Shown piece by piece: positions 5,817-14,529 of a DNA stretch of 17,019 nucleotides; positions within the stretch are counted from its first letter, which is position 1, and the number at the start of each line of letters is the position of its first letter. A model generated the notes under the pieces. It saw nothing but the letters and a program-made list of their open reading frames with translations. It had not been told where the DNA came from and searched no databases. The translations under genes were made by a program, and so were the position numbers. This stretch comes from RUG14300 sp964619685 (GTDB lineage: Bacteria; Bacillota; Clostridia; Christensenellales; CAG-1252), in NCBI GenBank assembly GCA_964619685.1, contig CAZUET010000021.1, forward strand, positions 1 through 17,019, given 5' to 3'.

Positions 5817-7904
5817 ATGGATAGAAAGATTTACAAAACAATTATTGGCGGTAAGGAAGTTTCTGTAGAGACCGGTGCTTACTGCGGACAGGCTAACGGT
5901 ACTTGCTTAGTTAGATGCGGAGATACCGTTGTACAAACTAATGTAACAATGTCGGATGCTCCTCGTCCCGGAATGGATTTCTTCCCTTTGGGCGTTGACT
6001 TCGAAGAAAAAATGTATGCCGTAGGTAAGATTCCCGGCGGTTATAAGAAAAGAGAGGGTAGACCCAGTGATAAGGCTATTTTGGTCAGTCGTTTGATTGA
6101 TAGACCTATTCGTCCTTTATTCCCTAAGGGTTTCTTCAATGATGTAGCAGTTGTAGCTACCGCATTATCGGTAGATACAAATAATCCTCCTGAGGTTTGG
6201 GGAATGCTCGGTAGCAGTATTGCATTGTCAATTTCGGATATTCCTTTTGCAGGACCTACAGGTAGTGTTGTGGTTGGTATGATTGACGGACAATATGTCA
6301 TCAATCCCGATAGTGAACAAAGAGAAAGAAGTGCTATGCATGTTTACCTCAGCGGTACAAAAGACGCTATCATGATGGTAGAGGCAGGTGCTAATGAGGT
6401 TACCGAAGAAGAGATGCTCGGTGCTATCTTATTCGGTCATGAAGAGATTAAGAAGATCGTTGCATGGATTGAAACCATCGTTGCAGATTGTGGTAAACCT
6501 AAGAAAGAAATTGAGATTTATCATCCCGGTGATGATGTCGTTGAGGCAGTTCGTGAATTCGCAAGCGAAAAGATGGATTACTGCTTAGAGGCATATGACC
6601 GCTATGAAAGACAAGATAGAGAAAATGCTCTCGATAAAGAGATTGCCGAAAAGTTTGGTGAACAATTTGAGGGTAGAGAGCGTGAAGTTGCAGATGCATT
6701 GTATGCATTAAAGAAAGAAAAGGTTCGTCGTAAGATACTTGATAAGGGTATTCGTCCCGACGGTAGAGCACTTACCGAAATTCGTCCTATTTGGTGCGAA
6801 GTAGGTGTATTACCCAGAGTACACGGAACAGGCGTATTTACTCGTGGACAAACTCAAGCTTTGACAACTTGTACACTTGGACCTATCAGCGAAGTTCAAA
6901 AGCTCGAAGGATTGGATGACGATCAATTCAAGAGATATATGCATCACTATAATATGCCTCCGTATTCTACAGGCGAAGCTAAGGCTTTAAAGAGCCCCGG
7001 TAGAAGAGAGATTGGTCACGGCGCATTGGCAGAGAGAGCATTAGAGCCCGTTATTCCCAGTGAAAAGGATTTCCCCTATGCTATCCGTACTGTTTCCGAG
7101 ATTTTAAGCTCCAACGGTTCAACATCTCAAGCTTCCGTATGTGGTTCAACTCTTGCATTAATGGATGCAGGTGTACCTATCAAAGCTCCCGTTGCAGGTA
7201 TTGCTATGGGTCTTATGAAGGATGATAAGTCTGATAATTTAGTTGTTTTGACCGATATTCAAGGCTTAGAGGACTTCTTAGGCGATATGGACTTTAAGGT
7301 TGCAGGTACTACAGAGGGTATCACAGCTATCCAAATGGATATTAAGATTAAGGGAATCGATGAGTTTATTTTAAGAAAAGCATTAGAACAAGCTCGTCAA
7401 GGTCGTTTGTTCATTTTAGGTAAGATGACCGAGGTTATCAAGGAGCCAAGAAAGGATTTAAGTAAATATGCTCCTAAGATTATCACCATGAGCATCAATC
7501 CCGATAAGATTAAGGACGTTATCGGTTCCGGCGGTAAGACTATCAATAAGATTACTGCAGAGACCGGTGTTAAGATTGACATCTCTGACGACGGTACAGT
7601 ATTTATCGCAGGTCCCGATTCTGATAGTGCAGAAAAGGCTAAGAAGATTATCACAGCTATCACAAAGGATCCCGAGGTAGGCGATATTTACGAGGGATAC
7701 ATCGCAAGGATTATTACTATTGGTGCATTTGTAGAATTAGCTCCCGGTCGTGACGGTATGATTCATATTTCCAAACTTAAGAAAGAAAGAGTTGAGAAAG
7801 TTGAAGATGTAGTTAATGTTGGCGACTATGTAAAAGTTGAAGTTATCAAAATAAGCCCCAAGGGTGTTGATTTAAGACTTAAAGAAATTATCACTAAAGC
7901 GTAA
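5817..7904 (+). CDS. pnp: Polyribonucleotide nucleotidyltransferase (PNPase)
   Basis: PNPase degrades RNA 3'-to-5' by phosphorolysis and can add tails. It forms a ring trimer in the cytosol. The 695 residues hold a first RNase PH domain (about 5-145), the helical linker (about 150-235), a second RNase PH domain (about 310-540) with SNGSTSQASVCGSTLALMDA and EDFLGDMDFKVAG carrying the catalytic aspartates D486 and D492, a KH domain with GSGG (570-573), and an S1 domain (about 620-690). It is full length with all active-site motifs. ATG 5817 is preceded by GGAGG with a 6-base spacer. It follows rpsO, the order found in most bacteria, and ends in front of a strong terminator. Confidence 0.98.
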   Translation: MDRKIYKTIIGGKEVSVETGAYCGQANGTCLVRCGDTVVQTNVTMSDAPRPGMDFFPLGVDFEEKMYAVGKIPGGYKKREGRPSDKAILVSRLIDRPIRPLFPKGFFNDVAVVATALSVDTNNPPEVWGMLGSSIALSISDIPFAGPTGSVVVGMIDGQYVINPDSEQRERSAMHVYLSGTKDAIMMVEAGANEVTEEEMLGAILFGHEEIKKIVAWIETIVADCGKPKKEIEIYHPGDDVVEAVREFASEKMDYCLEAYDRYERQDRENALDKEIAEKFGEQFEGREREVADALYALKKEKVRRKILDKGIRPDGRALTEIRPIWCEVGVLPRVHGTGVFTRGQTQALTTCTLGPISEVQKLEGLDDDQFKRYMHHYNMPPYSTGEAKALKSPGRREIGHGALAERALEPVIPSEKDFPYAIRTVSEILSSNGSTSQASVCGSTLALMDAGVPIKAPVAGIAMGLMKDDKSDNLVVLTDIQGLEDFLGDMDFKVAGTTEGITAIQMDIKIKGIDEFILRKALEQARQGRLFILGKMTEVIKEPRKDLSKYAPKIITMSINPDKIKDVIGSGGKTINKITAETGVKIDISDDGTVFIAGPDSDSAEKAKKIITAITKDPEVGDIYEGYIARIITIGAFVELAPGRDGMIHISKLKKERVEKVEDVVNVGDYVKVEVIKISPKGVDLRLKEIITKA

Positions 7905-7919
7905 TATGAATTATTGATT

Positions 7920-7962
7920 AAAAAAGGCTTCCGATTGGTTTTAACCAAAGGGAGCTTTTTTT
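7920..7962. terminator. Bidirectional intrinsic terminator between pnp and the convergent deacetylase-like gene
   Basis: The arms 7920-7932 and 7950-7962 pair over 13 positions with two G-U wobbles. After a small internal loop, TTGGT (7935-7939) pairs with ACCAA (7944-7948) around the loop TTTA. The outer stem is A-rich on the left and T-rich on the right, so the RNA from either strand ends in a run of U. This suits two genes that converge here. Confidence 0.9.
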
Positions 7963-7966
7963 ATAT

Positions 7967-8644
7967 CTAATGAAATATATGTAAACCTTTAGAAAGGATA
8001 TTTTCTATAATGGTCGGAAGGGCGGAAACGGTTGCAGATGTCGGATGCATAAGAATTATATCTTTGTTTTTGACATTGGCTGTTGCTCGCTTTATAATGA
8101 TATTCTTGTCTTGATCACGCCAATCAATAGTATCGACCGACCACATAACCGTTGTTAAGCCAAGTGTATCGCATGCATCTAAGCAACTTTTGTTATAAGC
8201 ACCTGATGGCGGAGCAAAAAGAGTAATTTTTTTGTTTATGATTGACTCCAAAAGGTCGATTGATTTTTTTATTTCATCGAAGTTTTGCTGATAGCTAAGA
8301 GCGGAATGATCGTAGTGATAAAACCCGTGAGAACCGATCCTGAAGCCGTTATCGTCAATTAGTTTGACTGTTTCTATGTTTTTATTTGCCCAGCATCCTC
8401 CAATGAAAAATGTTGCGGAAACTCCATAATCGTTTAAAATCTTTATAATTTCGTATATTTCGTTAGCGCCTTGATATACATTAAAGGTAAGCATAACACC
8501 GTCATTACAAGATGTTGTAGGAGCATTGACCACAGCGTCGATACTGTTGTCGGAGATCATTATCGACATTGCGAGAATAGATAGAATAACAACGATTGCG
8601 ACATAAATGGCTACATTTTTACCGACATTTACGAATTTAATCAT
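7967..8644 (-). CDS. Membrane-anchored polysaccharide deacetylase-like protein, probably catalytically inactive
   Basis: The 225 residues begin with an uncleaved-type signal anchor (about 8-31) followed by a NodB-homology domain, so the domain should face the cell exterior. Deacetylase motifs can be aligned. Motif 1, normally TFDDG or TFDISWG, is TFNVYQG (53-59), replacing the catalytic Asp by N55. Motif 2 is SHGFYH with both metal-ligand histidines (H106, H110). Motif 3, normally FRPPxG, is FAPPSG (143-148), losing the Arg. The WSVDTIDW (168-175) and ILMH (H200) motifs remain. Position next to pnp and mlpA matches B. subtilis YlxY, but here the gene is inverted. There is no ribosome binding site before ATG 8644; TATAGT lies 5 bases upstream of it. 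The fold is clear, the role unknown. Confidence 0.85.
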   Translation of the reverse strand: MIKFVNVGKNVAIYVAIVVILSILAMSIMISDNSIDAVVNAPTTSCNDGVMLTFNVYQGANEIYEIIKILNDYGVSATFFIGGCWANKNIETVKLIDDNGFRIGSHGFYHYDHSALSYQQNFDEIKKSIDLLESIINKKITLFAPPSGAYNKSCLDACDTLGLTTVMWSVDTIDWRDQDKNIIIKRATANVKNKDIILMHPTSATVSALPTIIENILSKGLHIFH

Positions 8645-8707
8645 GAAATACTATATGAATTTAGTCAAAAACCTATTCCTAAGTGACAATTTGTTAATTT
8701 TTTTGTG

Positions 8708-8736
8708 TTTACTTTACTATAAAAGTGTAGTATAAT
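8708..8736 (+). promoter_or_regulatory. Promoter of the mlpA-ftsK-rimO-pgsA-cinA-recA operon
   Basis: TTTACT (8708-8713, 4 of 6) and a perfect TATAAT (8731-8736) are separated by 17 bases. Transcription would start near 8743, giving a leader of about 59 bases before the mlpA ATG. No other good promoter is visible in the gaps between the six following genes. Confidence 0.6.
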
Positions 8737-8774
8737 ATAAATAAGTATTATGTAGTACTATATATTTTGTAGTA
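8726..8774 (+). repeat. Three TGTAGTA repeats in the mlpA promoter and leader
   Basis: TGTAGTA occurs at 8726-8732, 8751-8757 and 8768-8774. The first copy overlaps the -10 box. The second forms the 8-base palindrome TAGTACTA (8753-8760). An inverted half, TACTA, lies at 8715-8719 between -35 and -10. This arrangement could be an operator for a repressor, or chance in AT-rich DNA. Confidence 0.35.
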
Positions 8775-8801
8775 TCTTTTGATATTGACAAAGGAGTTAT
8801 A

Positions 8802-10058
8802 ATGAATAAGCTTATAGTCTTAGATAACGGAATTAGGTTGTCTATTATGAATATACCGCATGTTCACACCTTGGCGATAGGTTGTTTTTTTGGTGCGGGT
8901 AGCCGTTATGAAAATAAAGAGAATAACGGTATTTCTCATTTTATCGAGCATATGGTTTTTAAGGGTACTAAAAATAGATCTGCATTCGATTTAGTATGTG
9001 CTGCAGATGATCTTGGCGTAAATATGAATGCATATACCGCTAAAGAGGTTACCTGTTATTACATTCAGTGTTTGTATGAGCAGAGAAATACTTGTATGGA
9101 TATTTTATCCGATCTTGTTCTTAATCACACATTTCCTGAGGACGAGCTTGAGAAGGAAAAAGAGGTAGTTATTGAGGAGATAAAAATGTGCGAGGATACT
9201 CCCGATGATCTTTGTCTTGAATTGGCATCAAAGTCATTTTGGGGTAACGATCCCTTAGGATATCCGATTTTAGGTACAGAAGAAACGGTTCGTTCATTTA
9301 CAAGGGATGATCTTATCCGTTATGAAGAGGAAAGGTATGTCGCTGGTAATCTTGTTATATCCATTGCGGGAAATATTGATGAGGCTGAAGCTATCCGCTT
9401 AGTTAATGATTATTTTGGCGGTATAAGAGAGGGTACAGCCCATGATATCGATAAGATTGCTAATAAGCTTGATTGGTCATTAGCTGAATCTATAAAGTCG
9501 AATGAACAGGCTAATATTTGTATTTCGTTTGGTGGAGTATCTAAAACAGATGTCGATAAAGATGTAATAGGTGCAATGTGTTCAAGTTTTGGCGGAAATA
9601 TGAGTAGCGTTTTATTCCACCGCTTGCGTGAAGAACTGAGCCTTGCATATAGTGTTTATGCATATCCTACGAGATATTCCGATAAGGGAGCAGTATCAAT
9701 ATACATAGGAACTTCGCCTAATAAAGTCAAAACCGCATTGGTCGAGATTAAGAAGATTATTGATGAATATATGGAGCATGGCTTTTCCGAGGCAGAATAT
9801 ATGCGTGGTATCAATCAACTTAAGTCAGGCTATTTAATGGGTTTGGAAACAACGCTATCCTTTATGCGTTTATATGCGGAATATGCACTTGTAGATAGAA
9901 GAGAATTTGATATAGATAAGCAATTATCAATGATAGATCAAATCACATTAGAGGATCTAAATAGAGTATTCCGTAAATGCTTCTCTACACCGGTAACTAT
10001 CGGATATGTAGGAAGTAAACAAGATTTTGATATGTTAAGTATATTCAAGGGTGAGTGA
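8802..10058 (+). CDS. mlpA: M16 family zinc metallopeptidase (MlpA/YmxG-like)
   Basis: This is an inverzincin-type peptidase of the M16B group, related to mitochondrial processing peptidase. The inverted zinc motif HFIEH occupies 46-50, with E126 in VIEEIK as the third ligand at the expected distance. The second half (about 200-418) is the paired inactive M16 domain, with HRLREELSLAYSVYAY supplying the conserved Arg/Tyr substrate-binding segment. The 418 residues are full length for the type. No signal peptide is visible, so it is cytosolic. AAGGAG at 8791-8796 sets the start. In B. subtilis the orthologue mlpA also lies downstream of pnp and ylxY. The substrate is unknown. It is the first gene of the six-gene operon, three bases before ftsK. 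Confidence 0.92.
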   Translation: MNKLIVLDNGIRLSIMNIPHVHTLAIGCFFGAGSRYENKENNGISHFIEHMVFKGTKNRSAFDLVCAADDLGVNMNAYTAKEVTCYYIQCLYEQRNTCMDILSDLVLNHTFPEDELEKEKEVVIEEIKMCEDTPDDLCLELASKSFWGNDPLGYPILGTEETVRSFTRDDLIRYEEERYVAGNLVISIAGNIDEAEAIRLVNDYFGGIREGTAHDIDKIANKLDWSLAESIKSNEQANICISFGGVSKTDVDKDVIGAMCSSFGGNMSSVLFHRLREELSLAYSVYAYPTRYSDKGAVSIYIGTSPNKVKTALVEIKKIIDEYMEHGFSEAEYMRGINQLKSGYLMGLETTLSFMRLYAEYALVDRREFDIDKQLSMIDQITLEDLNRVFRKCFSTPVTIGYVGSKQDFDMLSIFKGE

Positions 10059-10061
10059 TCG

Positions 10062-13000
10062 ATGAATAATTACGATAGAATGCACCGTGGGGATGATAAG
10101 ATAAAGCTTCCCGAGAATAAAGCCAAGTTGGCTGTCGACAATAAGCGTAAAAAGGTTGTCAAGAGCATTTTTGCGGTAGTTTTGGCTATAAGCTTTGTAA
10201 TGCTTATAGGATTGTTTGATATTTTCGGAACGGGGTATTCTAATGCATTATACGGAGCGTTCGGTGTTTCGTCTATTGCTTCATTGATAATACTTATAGT
10301 GGTTAGTATTCTTAAAATAATAGGTGCAAAACCGAGAAAACTATCATTTAGAACCCTTTTCTATATGATTGCACTTTGCTTATTGATAGTGTTATTTATG
10401 CAGATAATATCCACTGTTAGCGACTATAATGCTTTGACGGACAAGTCCTTTGGTGCTTATCTCGATACATGCTTCTTTAACGGTCGTAATAACGCAGGCG
10501 GTGCATTATTCGGTGTGTTTGCATATCCTTTTTTGCGTTACGTAGGCTCTGTAACGAGCTTATGCATAATTGCAATACTATTCTTTATGCTTATTTTGAT
10601 ATGTTTCCGCTCCTTCTTCTATGTGGAGAGAGTTCAAACCATCATTGCAGAGGAAAGCGAAAATTCGGGAATGTATATCGAGACCATTGATGACGATAAA
10701 CATAAGCATAAAAAGGATGAAAAGATAGATTTATCATTCCCGAATGACATTTCACCCGAGGACGAGTCGGATGAAGAATATGATGATGCCGATATTCAAT
10801 ACAGTGCAGGCAGTATAAGCGACAGACTTGTATCCGATATATTTAATTCAGGGCTTGACCGAGAGCAAAGAGTTAAGAGGGCAGAGGAGCTACTCTTTAT
10901 GTCTGAGGATGAATTGAATGTTAAAATTAAAAAAGAGCAAAGCGAGACTGAGGCTCAAAATTCAGCAATTAGGACGGGTGAGCGTAAACCCTATCAAACA
11001 GGATTTAGCTCGGAGGCGACTAAGAATGATCAAAAGTTATCTGTCGAGGAAGCGTATAAAAACTATACAAGCGGTGCTATCAGTGCAAAGGATCTTCTCT
11101 TTGGTGATGCTATAGAAACTCACGAGTTTACTTATGACGAATTATATCCGGGTAATAAAGGTCGCACAGCCGATATTAATAGCTTATATTTTAATGGTAA
11201 GGAACAACGAACCAAGGAAGTCAAACCTATTGAACTTAATGATCTCTATGCGACAAGGGAAACCAATTCGGGTATAGCTCCGATTACTCCGCCGATAGAT
11301 GTTGTAAAACCAACTGAAACAATTAGACCGCAAAACGATGTTTCATGTGAAATACAACCAACTAATGCTATAGAAAAAGAAAATAGTATTAATGACCGTT
11401 ATCCCGAGCGTGGCTTCGTATCTTCTACACCACTCCCCGAGATAACTTCAATTAGCGATGCAGTTTACGATGAATCAATCGATCTTGATAAGGAAGAAGA
11501 CGAGATAGAAGAGGTCAAACCTTATGAAGAGCAACAAATGATTCGTCACGATGAGGAGTATGATATGACCGATATTCCTAATCCCTTCAAAACTGTCTAT
11601 AATACCCAATACACAGAAGAAAAGGAAGAAGAACCTATTGACGATATATATATCGATGATTACGAAGAAGATGAAGAGATTGTCGATAAGGCTCCCGAGG
11701 TTAAGCCCAAGGCACCTGTTAAAAAGCCCGAAAAGAAGGTTAGACCTTATACATGTCCGTCTTTGGCGCTGTTAGGCGAACCTGAACCGCCCGTTTCGAA
11801 TATAGATTATGTATCGGTCTATAAGAAGATAGAGGAAGCATTTAAGTCATATGAAATGCCTTGCCGTGTTATTGCCCATACAAGAGGACCGACATTTACC
11901 CTTTATGCGGTGCAGTTAGGTGAGGGCGTTTATTATAAGAGAGTTATCAGCAGAGAAGAGGATATCAACCGTAAAATGTGCTGTGACGAGCCAATAAATA
12001 TCGTTCCTACCGTCAAGGATATGGATGCAATCGGTATAGAAGTATTTTATAGGAACTTGAAAATGGCAGTACCGCTTAAGAGATATTTATTCGCCGAGAA
12101 ATATAAAGAGCCTAATAAGCTCTATTTCCCGATCGGTGTAGATGTTTATGGCGAACCGTACTACTGTAATATATTAGGTGCTCCGCATATTTTGATAGGC
12201 GGTACTACGGGCTCAGGTAAGAGTGTATGTATAAATGCAATACTTTGTACCATTCTTTATAATTACTCTCCCGAATTTGTTAAGCTGATACTTGTAGACC
12301 CGAAAGCAGTTGAGCTTGCGCCGTTTGCGACCATTCCTCATAACCTGCTTGGTAAATCCATTGTAGAAGCACCCGAGTGTATCAAGGCACTTCAATGGGC
12401 TATCGACGAAATGAATAGGCGTTACGATATAATGGCTGCAGAGCATTTTAAGTCATTAGCACCTTATAACGATTATCTTAAGAGTAAGGGCGAAAAACCA
12501 TTACCTTATATAGTTGTAATTATCGACGAGCTTGCCGATCTTATGCTCAGTAATAAAAAGACTGCACCCGAGCTTGAAAAGCGTATCAATGTATTGACGG
12601 CTAAGGCAAGAGCAGCAGGTATTCACCTTATCATTGCTACACAGCGTCCAAGTACCGAAATTATCACCGGTCTTATTAAGAACAATGTTTCAACGAGAAT
12701 TGCGTTCACTATGGGTGATGTTGTTGCAAGTAAGGTCATATTAGATAAGGGCGGTGCCGAAAAGTTATACGGTAAGGGCGACTTGCTGTATACAAGCTCC
12801 GATTATTCTAAGCCGTTAAGATTGCAAGGTATGTTTATATCCGATAACGAAGTAAACAATATAACCGACTATGTCAAGGATAATAATGATTTTGAGCCTG
12901 ACGAAGATGCATATAATGCCATTTTTACTCAAACTCCGACCGTACCCGATACGATGATAAGCGGTGAAACGGTGACAAAGCCGAGTGCAAGCGAGCAACG

Positions 13001-13250
13001 GGAAAAGAGTTTCAATGAATTATGGAATGATTCGCTGAGATTTGCTACACGCTTAGGAGCAATAAGCATCAGTAGATTACAGCGTCAATTTAGAATAGGC
13101 TTCAATAAAGCCGCAACGATTATTGATAAAATGAATGAATTGGGTATCATTGAAGAAGAGGTCGTAGGATCGAGCAAGCCAAGACAAATGCTCATAACCG
13201 CAGACGATGTACCCGATTATTTAGAGGATGTGTCAAATGACGAAGATTAA
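10062..13250 (+). CDS. ftsK: DNA translocase FtsK/SpoIIIE
   Basis: This ATP-driven double-strand DNA pump moves chromosome ends across the division or sporulation septum. The 1062 residues start with a basic tail and about four membrane segments (35-53, 66-87, 97-117, 161-185). A long acidic linker (about 190-560) follows, rich in Asp, Glu and Lys. The motor alpha/beta domains begin at about 561, with Walker A GGTTGSGKS (713-721), LVDPKAVEL, Walker B VVIIDELADL (D822, E823) and ATQRPS. A C-terminal winged-helix gamma domain (about 985-1045; SISRLQRQFRIGFNKAA, SKPR) reads orientation sequences. It is longer than B. subtilis SpoIIIE (787), entirely through the linker. ATG 10062 follows the mlpA stop by three bases, with AAGGGTGAG upstream. 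FtsK and SpoIIIE cannot be told apart from this sequence. Confidence 0.95.
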   Translation: MNNYDRMHRGDDKIKLPENKAKLAVDNKRKKVVKSIFAVVLAISFVMLIGLFDIFGTGYSNALYGAFGVSSIASLIILIVVSILKIIGAKPRKLSFRTLFYMIALCLLIVLFMQIISTVSDYNALTDKSFGAYLDTCFFNGRNNAGGALFGVFAYPFLRYVGSVTSLCIIAILFFMLILICFRSFFYVERVQTIIAEESENSGMYIETIDDDKHKHKKDEKIDLSFPNDISPEDESDEEYDDADIQYSAGSISDRLVSDIFNSGLDREQRVKRAEELLFMSEDELNVKIKKEQSETEAQNSAIRTGERKPYQTGFSSEATKNDQKLSVEEAYKNYTSGAISAKDLLFGDAIETHEFTYDELYPGNKGRTADINSLYFNGKEQRTKEVKPIELNDLYATRETNSGIAPITPPIDVVKPTETIRPQNDVSCEIQPTNAIEKENSINDRYPERGFVSSTPLPEITSISDAVYDESIDLDKEEDEIEEVKPYEEQQMIRHDEEYDMTDIPNPFKTVYNTQYTEEKEEEPIDDIYIDDYEEDEEIVDKAPEVKPKAPVKKPEKKVRPYTCPSLALLGEPEPPVSNIDYVSVYKKIEEAFKSYEMPCRVIAHTRGPTFTLYAVQLGEGVYYKRVISREEDINRKMCCDEPINIVPTVKDMDAIGIEVFYRNLKMAVPLKRYLFAEKYKEPNKLYFPIGVDVYGEPYYCNILGAPHILIGGTTGSGKSVCINAILCTILYNYSPEFVKLILVDPKAVELAPFATIPHNLLGKSIVEAPECIKALQWAIDEMNRRYDIMAAEHFKSLAPYNDYLKSKGEKPLPYIVVIIDELADLMLSNKKTAPELEKRINVLTAKARAAGIHLIIATQRPSTEIITGLIKNNVSTRIAFTMGDVVASKVILDKGGAEKLYGKGDLLYTSSDYSKPLRLQGMFISDNEVNNITDYVKDNNDFEPDEDAYNAIFTQTPTVPDTMISGETVTKPSASEQREKSFNELWNDSLRFATRLGAISISRLQRQFRIGFNKAATIIDKMNELGIIEEEVVGSSKPRQMLITADDVPDYLEDVSNDED

Positions 13251-14529
13251 AGTTAGTCTAATAGGATTGGGCTGTGACAAAAATAGGGTAGAAAGCGAAT
13301 ATCTTTTGTCACTACTGAATAAAGAGTTTGAGATAGTTTCCGAGGGAGCTGATGTAGTTGTTATCAATACATGTGCATTTATTCAGTCGGCAGAAGAGGA
13401 AAGCTTGTCAAATATTTTTGCGGAAGCGTCTAAGGGGGCTAAGGTAATAGTGACCGGATGCTTGCCAATGCGACATAGAAAAGAAAATTTATTAGAAGAA
13501 ATGCCAGAAGTGTCCGCATTTTTGGACAATCAGCACTATGCAAACATATGCGAGGTAGTGTATAATGTATACGAAAACAAGCGGATAAGGCTTCAAAATC
13601 ACGGTGTTCAAGAGCCTATATGCTTGGAGAGGATGCTTGATAATAATCCACATTATGCATTTTTGCGTATTGCAGACGGTTGTGATAATTGCTGTGCTTA
13701 TTGTGCAATTCCGAGAATTCGTGGCGGATATAGAGCTATATCTCCCGATAAAATAGTTAAGGAAGCGCAATTCCTTATAGATAACTATAATACCGAGGAA
13801 TTCATTTTAGTAGCACAGGATGTTACTCGTTACCGCTACGGTGATACAGATCTTTTAGGTCTTATCGATATGTTAGAGGCTGTAGGCGTTAAAAAGATGC
13901 GTTTGATGTATTGTTATCCCGAGGCTGTTACACCCGAGCTTATCGATAGAATAGCCAACGATCCTCATATAGTTAAATACATAGATATTCCATTACAGCA
14001 TATCGATGACGATATACTGCGTTCGATGAATAGACGCTCAACGGAGGCTGAAATTCTCAAACTTTTAGAAACGTTGCACTCAAAAGGAATAACTGTTCGA
14101 TCAACATTTATTACAGGTTTTCCCGGAGAAACGAGAAAACAATTCTTAAAGCTTGTAGATTTTATCGAGAAAGGATATATCACATTTGCAGGATTCTTCC
14201 CATATTATCGTGAGGTCGATACTCCGGCATTCTCGTTTGACGGACAAGTTAGAGAATGCGTCAAAAGGAGTAGGCTCAAAAAGCTTGAAAAGGCTCAATC
14301 TAAGGTCACCTATCTAAAAATGAAAGAGCATGTAGGAAAGACCGAAAAGGTTACATTTGACTATATCGATTATGACAAAAATTTATTTGTAGGTCATCTC
14401 GATATTCAACATCCCACAGTGGATACTAAGGTATATTTTACATCTAATGAGCCTGTCGAGCAAGGACAAGTATACGATATACGCATCAATGCATTAGACG
14501 GCTTCGATCTTATAGGAGAGATAGTATGA
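13237..14529 (+). CDS. rimO: Ribosomal protein S12 methylthiotransferase RimO
   Basis: RimO is a radical-SAM enzyme that adds a methylthio group to a conserved Asp of ribosomal protein S12. The N-terminal MTTase domain has cluster cysteines C13 (GLGCDKN), C46 (NTCAFI) and C75 (TGCLP). The radical-SAM motif CDNCCAYC gives C149, C153 and C156. NTCAFIQSAEEES and IPRIRGGYR point to RimO rather than the tRNA enzyme MiaB. A TRAM domain occupies the last 60 residues or so. I chose ATG 13237 over ATG 13228: the site AGAGG (13223-13227) directly abuts 13228 but is 9 bases from 13237, and MTKIKVSLIGLGC is the normal RimO start. That gives 430 residues and a 14-base overlap with ftsK. Confidence 0.94.
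   Translation: MTKIKVSLIGLGCDKNRVESEYLLSLLNKEFEIVSEGADVVVINTCAFIQSAEEESLSNIFAEASKGAKVIVTGCLPMRHRKENLLEEMPEVSAFLDNQHYANICEVVYNVYENKRIRLQNHGVQEPICLERMLDNNPHYAFLRIADGCDNCCAYCAIPRIRGGYRAISPDKIVKEAQFLIDNYNTEEFILVAQDVTRYRYGDTDLLGLIDMLEAVGVKKMRLMYCYPEAVTPELIDRIANDPHIVKYIDIPLQHIDDDILRSMNRRSTEAEILKLLETLHSKGITVRSTFITGFPGETRKQFLKLVDFIEKGYITFAGFFPYYREVDTPAFSFDGQVRECVKRSRLKKLEKAQSKVTYLKMKEHVGKTEKVTFDYIDYDKNLFVGHLDIQHPTVDTKVYFTSNEPVEQGQVYDIRINALDGFDLIGEIV

Noticed and set aside
7397..7663. Minus-strand hydrophobic open frame inside pnp
   Set aside because: The hydrophobic look arises from the complement of codons of the PNPase core and KH domain; no start signal and no family resemblance.
12213..12446. 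Minus-strand open frame inside ftsK
   Set aside because: It lies wholly within the FtsK motor domain, has no ribosome binding site and no recognisable motifs; it is a shadow of a real gene.
13228..13236. RimO start at ATG 13228
   Set aside because: The AGAGG site touches this ATG with no spacer, while ATG 13237 has a 9-base spacer and begins at the usual RimO N-terminus.
3491..14529. HemZ and RimO as parts of a novel radical-SAM system
   Set aside because: Each matches a well-known housekeeping family in its normal clostridial neighbourhood, and they lie in separate operons.
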